This document shows, piece by piece, positions 57,948 to 64,000 of a stretch of DNA of 64,000 nt. Position 1 is the first letter of the stretch. Each line of letters begins with the position of its first letter. Under the pieces are notes generated by a model. It saw only the letters and a program-made list of their open reading frames with translations. It was not told where the DNA came from and did no database searches. The translations under genes were made by a program, and so were the position numbers. Origin of the DNA: Pyramidobacter piscolens (lineage in GTDB: Bacteria; Synergistota; Synergistia; Synergistales; Dethiosulfovibrionaceae); assembly GCA_004558205.1 (NCBI GenBank), contig SFDM01000006.1, positions 35,140 through 99,139 of the forward strand. The letters are read 5' to 3'.

Positions 57948-60900
57948 CTACTTGCGCAATGCCTGCGCCTTGATCACAAGCGCTGCTATATTACTCAAAG
58001 ACCGCCGCGCCAGGTAACCTTCATCGCACAAATACTGAAGAGCCGTTGCGTCGCTTAATTGAATCGGACTGGCAGCCAAGGCGTCAACTACAAGATCATC
58101 AAAGGATTTTAGTTCTGAGTTCCGTTTGACGATAGATCCGATACCTCCCGCTCTAGTGAAAGTGCTGTGAAATAAGCCGTACTCTTTGCTGTAATAAGCC
58201 ACATAGTGTTCTAGCAAATAGGAATTCCAGGGGAAGCCTGCGTCAGGGAAAAAGTCAAAATTATCGACCTTTCTTATGGCTATATATTTATTACGACAAA
58301 CAGTCCCTAAAGCCTCGTCGGTTTCTTTTACAGAAAATCTGGCTAGCTCTTTGGACACAAAGTTCTTTTCGCTGATTCGCAGTGAATTTTCGTAGACATC
58401 CTCAAAATATATTGGAGTGCCCAGTTCGCCAGCAATTTTCTTAAGCTCCTCCAAAGTGAAGGAATTCCGTTTTCGACAGAAATTGGCGAACACCTTTGAC
58501 ATAGAAAGATCTGTATCAACGGCGCTTATAATCTTTCCAGTGAAGGAGAAACGATCGCCAAGGCGATACTTTAAGACATTGCGAAAACCGATATCGCTAA
58601 AAGCATTGTTGACTTCTACAAGGGAAGGACATTTGGCTTTCAGAGCCTCGTAAAATTCTACGCCCGTGACAAAATCTCCCTCTTGAATCATACTTTTCAG
58701 CAACGTCGCAATATTGTCCAGTTCATCCGCGGATAAATGGAACGAATCAACGTGAAAGTATTCACGGCGTTGGTTGAGAATAAACTCGCTCTTACTGTGC
58801 AGAGTCTGCTGTATTTTCTTCTGAGATACATGAGGCAAAACCTTGTAGAGCTCGCCATAGGTCATGGGGCGAGCAGCCTGTTGAAGACAGGCCCGAAGCT
58901 CGTCAACCACGTCGGGACAGACCGATTCATCTCGAGAAAGATAATTTTTCCCCACATAGTAACTGTTGTTGTTCATGTACTCTAAGTAGGTCTTCAACAT
59001 ATCGACATTATTAATTCCTGAATCAAGTAGTTTCAATTTAAATTTCGAATATAAAGCTGTAAAATACACGTAGGGTTTCTCGCTCCCAAGTATCCGCTGA
59101 ATAGAGTCACGGATTTCTCCCTTAAGCGCGGCGTTTAGCAAAGAATCAGGATGATAGGCTAATTTATCATGAACAATACAAAGTTTCAGGATTTTTGTTT
59201 TTATGCCCTCGTCACTGTCAGAAAGCACGTTTCCATTCACAGTTTCATAGGACTTTCTGAATCTTTTCATCTCAATAACAGAATCAAGACGAAACCCTTT
59301 AGAGAATTTTTCTTTCAATGTCTTTTCGTAGGCTTCATTTCTGTAGGGCTCTAATTTGAAAATATCTATTTGTTGTACCGGCGGGGAAACTCTTTTCTTT
59401 GGCAACGACGCGCGTAAAGGCTGGTCAGAGCTCTCCGAAAGAACGGAAATTTTCATACCTTCGGAAATGCTCTCAAGAACGCTGTCGGACGTGATTGGCT
59501 CTTTTGCGGCCTGCATCTTCAATAATGTCAGCAGTCTACCTGTGGCCGCATGAAAATAAATAAAGCCGGTTTGTTGATAGGACCGGAGAAAAAGCTGATC
59601 CTTGAAAAGCTGATTTAATAGGCAACCAACAGCATCGAGGTTCGCCGCAAAAAGTTTCTTTGAACCATAATTTGCCTTTTGGGCAAAGTCTTCGCACTGA
59701 CGGATGGCGTTCAAATAGCTCTTGCAGATATTGTCATTCAAGGCCAGAGTGTCATGCAGATAGGAATAAAAAGCTTTCGGACTCACGCCTACGTTATCAT
59801 CCTGAGGCACCGTCTCTAAGTTTGGCTGGTCCTTTTTAGAAATGGGGAGGGACTGCGCAAGAGGCTCCTGCAAAAAAAGATAATAATCACCTTCGCTACG
59901 GGCCCAGCTCGCATTATCAAGGATGTTCTCTATATCAGAACGGGTGCCCAAGCCATCTATCGATTCATAGAGAACTTCTACGGTCATCCCCTGAGAGTCT
60001 CCAGTCCGCTGTCGCTGAAGTTCCTTAAAGACTCTTTTATATATGAGCGGATATCTTTTGAGAAGTCGTTTGTCCTGTTCTGTTCGCGCTAAATGCTCTT
60101 CTTTTACCGTCTCTGTTTCGGCGTGAATTGGCGTGGATGGCGGCGGCGTTATGTTCTCGATAGAGGGGGGGGCAGCTCTATGCCTGTCTTCTTTTTCTTT
60201 TTGAGCCTCTTCCAATCTTTTAGCTTCTTCCAGCTTTCGAGACTCTGCCAACTTTTGAGCCTCTTCCTGAGCTTTTCGTTCCTCTTCTTGCCGTCTCGCC
60301 TCTTTTTCTCTGGCGATGACTCTGAGTCGTTCTCCCTCCTTATCGGCGGCCATCAGCTGTAACTCGTAGTCTCGCCGCCTTTCCTGGAGATAGTCCCTAT
60401 AGAGTCCAATGGCCTGTTCTATGTTTGATAGACGTAATATGTTCATGATCTTGAAGATATAAGAATCTTGAGTTGTATCCTCTACCTTTGCCAACACTGA
60501 AGGATCCATAATTTCAAAAAATGGAGTTGTAAGAACATGCGCTTTGAAACAATGTTCTTCGATTTTGCCATAGCTGATCAACAGCTCGGCCCGTTGATCA
60601 GCAGGAATCCTAGAGGTGAGATAGAGTAAAAATAACTCTCGAGTGCTTCTCGGCCCTTGGATCATGTCCTTTGCTTCCTTCAAGAGAGATTGGTATTGAT
60701 CGGGCATCTCGCGATAGATCGCGACGGTGTCCAAAAAGAGCTGTGTTGCCGCTACTTTGCTGACGGTCTGTCCTGCAAAGGCAGATTCCATTCTACCCAT
60801 CTGAAAGGAAATGCCGTTTTCATTTCTGAAGATACTGTCGATCTCTTGAAAAGCATTTAACGCCATCTGTCTGAGATTTTTAGAAACGCGGTGTATCACC

Positions 60901-60992
60901 TGTGAGCGAGAAAGACCTCTCTGTTGTATATCCAAGTAACCTTCAAGGAGGATCACCGCTTCGTGAATTTTCCAAAGCTGCTTTTCCGCCAT
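57948..60992 (-). CDS. Unknown 1014-residue protein, first large gene of the BREX operon
   Basis: No full-length family recognised. Residues 1-70 (LWKIHEAVILLEGYL ... EIDSIFRNENGISFQMGRM) resemble a small N-terminal module found on several restriction or HNH proteins. Residues about 210-275 form a Glu/Lys/Arg-rich coiled coil (EARRQEEERKAQEEAQKLAE). From about 310 on, the protein looks like repeated winged-helix or helical DNA-binding-type units: RVFKELQRQ...DIENILDNASWARSEGDYYLF, and later QKKIQQTLHSKSEFILNQRREYFHV. The ATG lies two bases after the YdbC-like gene stop and the protein ends 19 bases before brxP, so it is part of the operon. It could be a DNA-reading or regulatory subunit. No enzyme motif is visible. 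Confidence 0.85.
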   Translation of the reverse strand: MAEKQLWKIHEAVILLEGYLDIQQRGLSRSQVIHRVSKNLRQMALNAFQEIDSIFRNENGISFQMGRMESAFAGQTVSKVAATQLFLDTVAIYREMPDQYQSLLKEAKDMIQGPRSTRELFLLYLTSRIPADQRAELLISYGKIEEHCFKAHVLTTPFFEIMDPSVLAKVEDTTQDSYIFKIMNILRLSNIEQAIGLYRDYLQERRRDYELQLMAADKEGERLRVIAREKEARRQEEERKAQEEAQKLAESRKLEEAKRLEEAQKEKEDRHRAAPPSIENITPPPSTPIHAETETVKEEHLARTEQDKRLLKRYPLIYKRVFKELQRQRTGDSQGMTVEVLYESIDGLGTRSDIENILDNASWARSEGDYYLFLQEPLAQSLPISKKDQPNLETVPQDDNVGVSPKAFYSYLHDTLALNDNICKSYLNAIRQCEDFAQKANYGSKKLFAANLDAVGCLLNQLFKDQLFLRSYQQTGFIYFHAATGRLLTLLKMQAAKEPITSDSVLESISEGMKISVLSESSDQPLRASLPKKRVSPPVQQIDIFKLEPYRNEAYEKTLKEKFSKGFRLDSVIEMKRFRKSYETVNGNVLSDSDEGIKTKILKLCIVHDKLAYHPDSLLNAALKGEIRDSIQRILGSEKPYVYFTALYSKFKLKLLDSGINNVDMLKTYLEYMNNNSYYVGKNYLSRDESVCPDVVDELRACLQQAARPMTYGELYKVLPHVSQKKIQQTLHSKSEFILNQRREYFHVDSFHLSADELDNIATLLKSMIQEGDFVTGVEFYEALKAKCPSLVEVNNAFSDIGFRNVLKYRLGDRFSFTGKIISAVDTDLSMSKVFANFCRKRNSFTLEELKKIAGELGTPIYFEDVYENSLRISEKNFVSKELARFSVKETDEALGTVCRNKYIAIRKVDNFDFFPDAGFPWNSYLLEHYVAYYSKEYGLFHSTFTRAGGIGSIVKRNSELKSFDDLVVDALAASPIQLSDATALQYLCDEGYLARRSLSNIAALVIKAQALRK

Positions 60993-60994
60993 GA

Positions 60995-61213
60995 CTATAT
61001 GAGCTCGTTAAGCACAGCCTTTAATGTGCTCAACTCTTCTTTCGTAAGAGTAGCGCCCTTTCCCATCTTGCCATGGTCAGGAGACCATGAGCGGATATCG
61101 TACTTAGCTTCTCTGCCGTTCCAGGAAATGAGATTGATCTCCTTATTCCAGCCATATTTATCTGTAGACAGGCACGCAATAGTTTGTTGTATTTCAAATT
61201 TTAGATCCGGCAT
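60995..61213 (-). CDS. YdbC/PC4-like single-stranded-DNA-binding protein
   Basis: 72 residues. The pattern IQQTIACLSTDKYGWNKEIN, LISWNGREAKYDIRSWSPDH and MGKGATLTKEEL is that of the YdbC family, a PC4-type beta-sheet domain that binds single-stranded nucleic acid. Members are common small genes in Firmicutes and related phyla, with a presumed role in transcription or DNA repair. Here it is the first gene of the BREX operon (GGAG eight bases before the ATG), so it may act as the operon's own regulator or as a DNA-handling accessory. This is inferred from position only. Confidence 0.87.
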   Translation of the reverse strand: MPDLKFEIQQTIACLSTDKYGWNKEINLISWNGREAKYDIRSWSPDHGKMGKGATLTKEELSTLKAVLNELI

Positions 61214-61525
61214 TGATCTATCTCCTATCAGAACAAATTTTACGACAGCATCAAGCTATGTCATTTTTAATAATCTCAAGCCAATGTTAATTTTTAAAAT
61301 TTTATGCCTTAATTTACTAAAATTGAGACATAAAGAGCTTTTTAATTTTATCACTATGATTGCATTAATCCATCTCTAAAAGGAAGAATTCGCAGCTGAT
61401 TTTGTTAACGGCTTTAAAATAAATATGATTCTGCAAAGTACGAATGTATATAACAAGAGACGATCAATGCACTAACAACTTTCCAAGCAAGTCTCATTAT
61501 TCTTTGTATTATAAGCTACAGAGGA
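61214..61525. other. AT-rich intergenic stretch upstream of the BREX operon
   Basis: 312 bases without a credible frame. It should contain the operon promoter on the minus strand, but I find no well-spaced -35/-10 pair; TTGAGA and AT-rich sequences near 61270-61300 are the best hint. No repeat or terminator noticed. Confidence 0.5.
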
Positions 61526-61876
61526 CTATGATTTAAAATTATTTGAGACTGATTTAATATCAGAAATCTCGGCATAGCGTTTATTTAGTCCAAGTTGACC
61601 ATTTTTGATCCACTTTTGTGCTGGAGCTTCACCAATAGCGACAAAATCCCAGGAATGGTGTGAGTAAAGAAACGGTGTGCCACCTTCACGATCGGTAACC
61701 TTTGCCCAAATGATGAAGACCGTTCCTACGGGATAAGCATCACGAATTGTGCGAGAGCACTCTACAAACATTTCAGTATCCAGACCTTGTCCAGGCAAAG
61801 GATGTGCCCTATTCTTGGAATGTGCTCCGCCACCGGTACGAGTGCACGTCTGAATGGCAATTAAAGAGTAATACAT
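61526..61876 (-). CDS. Hypothetical protein beside the BREX operon
   Basis: 116 residues starting MYYSLIAIQT at ATG 61876, six bases after GGAGAG. The N-terminal half is rich in Gly, His and Arg (RTGGGAHSKNRAHPLPGQG), then VGTVFIIWAKVTDREGG and a SHHSWDFVAIGEAPAQKWIKNG segment. It is a compact soluble protein without signal peptide or membrane segment. The middle VFIIWAKVTDREGG resembles a beta-hairpin. I do not recognise a family. It is separated from the BREX operon by 312 bases on the same strand, so it is probably an independent small gene of the island. Confidence 0.6.
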   Translation of the reverse strand: MYYSLIAIQTCTRTGGGAHSKNRAHPLPGQGLDTEMFVECSRTIRDAYPVGTVFIIWAKVTDREGGTPFLYSHHSWDFVAIGEAPAQKWIKNGQLGLNKRYAEISDIKSVSNNFKS

Positions 61877-62079
61877 TTCATTCTCTCCTCTTCTAAAAAT
61901 TTGAGTAGTTTACAGCATTTTTTGTATTATACAAGATTTGATGTTGAGTATAAAGAGACTTCAGGCTTAATTTCAACTTCTGTAAAAAAAGAATCTGCAG
62001 AAACAGGTTGCTGGCCTGTTGTTACAGCCAGCTTCAAGTGACAGGAAATAGCCAGAGTAAATTGCCCTAGATCGCCGAA

Positions 62080-62136
62080 ATAGTTGTCAAAGAAGGGAGC
62101 CGGACACTATGTCCGGCTCCCTTCTTTGACAACTAT
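62080..62136. terminator. Very long hairpin at the right side of the BREX island
   Basis: A perfect 26-bp stem (62080-62105 with 62111-62136) with a five-base loop ACTAT. The core GGAGCCGGACA/TGTCCGGCTCC is shared with the hairpin at 46113-46154. The 61877-62239 stretch contains this hairpin and no gene. Confidence 0.7.
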
Positions 62137-62239
62137 TAATAAACAATTCGTTTTTAACTCTGAATATTATGATATTCTAGTTCTAAGTCCTACACATTAC
62201 TTCGAGTTATTCTTATGTCTGAGAAAACCTGATATGAAA

Positions 62240-62461
62240 TCAGGAAACTTCACTTTCCAGAACAATCTGAACCATGCGGTCGTCTATGATACTGCGCCAG
62301 TTCTGGTAAGCATAGATTAATGCCTGGGTACAGACTCGGTTTATTAAACGCGGAATCCCTGATGAACAGCTGAAGATCAGATTCAAGGCTTCGTCTGAAA
62401 AAATAGGATTATTGTGTTCTGAATTGCTTAACTGCTTTTCTATGTAATGCCAGCTCAGCAA
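62240..62461 (-). pseudogene. ExeA/TniB-type AAA ATPase fragment (transposition helper)
   Basis: Only the C-terminal 73 residues are readable: WHYIEKQLSNSEHN, NPIFSDEALNLIFSCSSGIP, RLINRVCTQALIYAY and DDRMVQIVLESE. This is the typical end of ExeA-like ATPases carried by transposable elements (sensor-2 region SSGIPRLINRVC). The Walker A and B parts are missing upstream, where an IS630-type gene begins. A left-over of an element. Confidence 0.65.
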
Positions 62462-62550
62462 AGGGGATTTAAGCGGCTAAAGCCGAGTTATCTGATGTGA
62501 ATGTGAAGGAAAAATACAGATAATCAACAAAAATAGTCTTAGAGCAGTTT

Positions 62551-63420
62551 TCACAAAGCATTACAGTAGCCAGAGCAGATAAACCACGCGAGGCAATCAT
62601 GCCTTGAAATTGAATTAAAGGTCCTTGAAAGAGCTTTAGGTAACAAAATGGCATCACGAATACGCCATTTTCTAAGAATAGACTTTATCTTTGCCCCCAT
62701 TTTTTCTAAAGGCTTCATGTCTGGACTGTATGGCGGTAAATAACGAACTTCAGCTTTCACCGATTGAATTATTTCTTTAACTCCTTTTACTCTATGAGAA
62801 CGAAGATTATCCATAATGACTATGTCGCCTGCATGGAGGGTCGGAAGGAGAACATCCGACAGGTATTTTTTAAACAACTTTCCTGTCATTGAACCTTGAA
62901 GTGCGGTGTGCGCCATCTTTCCATCCAGGCAAATTGACGAGATGATTGTGGTTGTTGCCGGCTTATTCAATGGCACACTGTCTACAACTCGGCTTTGACC
63001 CTTGGAGCGGCCCTAAAGCCTTGCCATGTTTACGTTAACGCCACTTTCATCAAGGAATACCAGTTTCCTACTGTCTGTCTTTTCTGCAAACTCTTTCCAT
63101 TCTTTGCGCTTCTCCTGCACATCGAAGACGCTCCCGCTCAGCTGCATGAATCATTTTCTTTTTCCTTGTGTAATGGAGTTTATCGCATACAACACGATCC
63201 AGAGTCGGAACACTGCAAGGCAGATTCAATTTCTCGATCAATTCCGCCAATGTAATATCAGGCGTCTCCTGAATTGCCTTATCAATTCGCGTAATAGTTT
63301 CTGATGAACCAGCTGATATATTCGGCGCACTCCTACATGAAATGTTTCAGATAATATCTTTATTGAGGAAGGCGAATGTTCGTATTCTTAACCAGCATTT
63401 TTCTGGCTTCATTATGCAAC
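62551..63420 (-). pseudogene. IS630-family transposase, decayed
   Basis: The full transposase can be followed but not in one frame. The N-terminal helix-turn-helix (PSSIKILSETFHVGVRRIYQLV, about 63375-63310) is in a different frame from part of the middle (LAELIEKLNLPCSVPTLDRVV). The DDE region begins at KLVFLDESGVNVNMARL near 63070 and is then cut by a TAG. The rest runs in one frame to the end: LNKPATTTIISSI, DIVIMDNLRSHRV (second Asp) and RYLPPYSPDMKPLEKMGAKIKSILR with the catalytic Glu. At least one frameshift and one stop inactivate it. Confidence 0.8.
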
Positions 63421-63451
63421 ATGCATATCATGACCTTTCTTCTCTACCATG

Positions 63452-64000
63452 TTATATCACGTTTTTACTTGCTAAAACACATTGATTATTTGACTTACTC
63501 TTTATGAATGCCTTTTGGGAAATTGCTCTAGATGCTCCCCCAAATTTTTGAGACAAAAAGGCTTTCGCCAATTTGTCGATATTCATTGCAATTACGGACA
63601 GCAAAATGGAGCCCAGCGTCGTTTCGGCAAGTTTGGTGGTTATGCGTTCCTGTCCAAAGCTCTGTTTGCACAGTCCGAATTTACGCTCAACTTCTATTCT
63701 GTCGGCATTGTCCTTGTATTCTTCTTCTTTTCTGTTCTTATCCTATTCTGCATCTTTGCTAGGACGTCCCTGTGCTGGCCCCAGCAGCCTTATTCCATGT
63801 TCCTTACAATAACGGAGATTCTCACGGTTCCTATAGATTTTGTCTGCCAGAACTCTTTGTGGATAACTTCCTTCGCGTTGACGATATCGCTCTATTGCTG
63901 CCTTGAGTATGGTGCTTTCATTGTAAGCATCAAAGGACATGTACTCCACTCGGCACAGGTCTTCTACTACGCTAAGATCCAGCTTCACTCCAAACTCCAC
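63452..64000 (-). pseudogene. IS5-type transposase, C-terminal part with in-frame stop, cut by the window edge
   Basis: From the window edge the frame reads FGVKLDLSVVEDLCRVEYMSFD, then ESTILKAAIERYRQREG and RVLADKIYRNRENLRYCKEHG, IRLLGPAQGRPSKDAE and a TAG at 63740-63742. After it the same frame goes on with DKNRKEEEYKDNADRIEVERKFG (conserved DRIEVERKFG motif with the catalytic Glu), ITTKLAETTLGSILLSVIAMNID, and ends with TAA at 63452. So one amber codon splits an otherwise intact C-terminus. It belongs to the IS5-like DDE transposases. The 5' end lies outside the window. Confidence 0.78.

Noticed and set aside
46173..61213. Interpretation as a dnd or ssp phosphorothioation system.
   Set aside because: DndB, DndD, DndE and SspB/D/E-like genes are not present, while BrxC, PglZ and BrxL are. 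The set fits BREX type 4 better; a sulfur link remains a hypothesis.
63740..63742. Genome-wide reassignment of TAG suggested by in-frame TAG codons in two transposases.
   Set aside because: TAG is the normal stop of intact genes here, for example the family 5 binding protein (4738-4740), the ABC permease (5169-5171) and an M20 gene (16824-16826).

Overview
The window looks like a chromosome segment of an amino-acid-fermenting, diderm anaerobe, most likely of the phylum Synergistota (a Pyramidobacter-like organism). The first 43.7 kb are GC-rich. They are packed with peptide and amino-acid genes (L-cysteine desulfidase, four M20 amidohydrolases, an asparaginase, glutamine synthetase, homoserine dehydrogenase, a peptide-binding protein), and a giant autotransporter with a C-terminal beta-barrel implies an outer membrane. 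The taxon is inferred from gene content and was not tested by search. Three perfect copies of the palindrome TGTTCCACGTGGAACA (19189, 22531, 28177) match the ParB-binding parS consensus and suggest the segment lies near the replication origin.

Layout. 1-4.7 kb: a partial URO-D-family protein, cysteine desulfidase, an M20 amidohydrolase and a family 5 solute-binding protein. 5.2-8.0 kb: a three-gene sugar-type ABC importer on the minus strand. 8.2-9.5 kb: homoserine dehydrogenase behind a threonine-rich leader peptide and terminator. 9.6-15.1 kb: a DMT exporter, asparaginase, an exported M20 enzyme and glutamine synthetase. 15.3-18.8 kb: an operon of HpcH aldolase, M20 hydrolase and a membrane GGDEF protein. 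18.8-22.8 kb: repeats, two decayed genes, a phosphoribosyltransferase and an NCS2-type permease. 22.8-25.5 kb: a transporter plus M20 hydrolase operon behind an aromatic-rich leader peptide (FSFFYYW) and terminator. 25.7-29.6 kb: cardiolipin synthase, a DUF1858 protein and UDP-GlcNAc 2-epimerase, with a c-di-GMP-I-like riboswitch and an unidentified structured element. 29.9-43.7 kb: a clear c-di-GMP-I riboswitch followed by a 4530-residue autotransporter.

From 43.75 kb on, composition drops to AT-rich and the content becomes mobile. It holds a group II intron 3' remnant, a frameshifted IS1634-type transposase, then a tight eight-gene minus-strand operon, and finally an orphan gene and three decayed transposition genes. 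The operon, in transcription order, is a YdbC/PC4-like protein, an unknown 1014-residue protein, BrxP (PAPS-reductase-like), BrxC, PglZ, a short BrxL, a four-cysteine zinc-ribbon protein and a NifS/IscS-type cysteine desulfurase. The brxP-brxC-pglZ-brxL core is the published signature of the rare type 4 BREX anti-phage system. The dedicated cysteine desulfurase, the small zinc protein and the unknown first large gene make this locus the most interesting system in the window. A sulfur relay into DNA modification is the obvious hypothesis, but it is inference.

Other themes. A dispersed family of inverted-repeat elements has the core TCAAAAGATTTCAACGC; copies lie just beyond each of the three parS sites, and one truncates an ATPase gene. 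A c-di-GMP circuit is visible as two riboswitch candidates plus a GGDEF protein that keeps its inhibitory site but has a degenerate active site. A 138-140 nt element at 10575 and 27417 shows compensatory changes between its two copies, as expected of a structured RNA.
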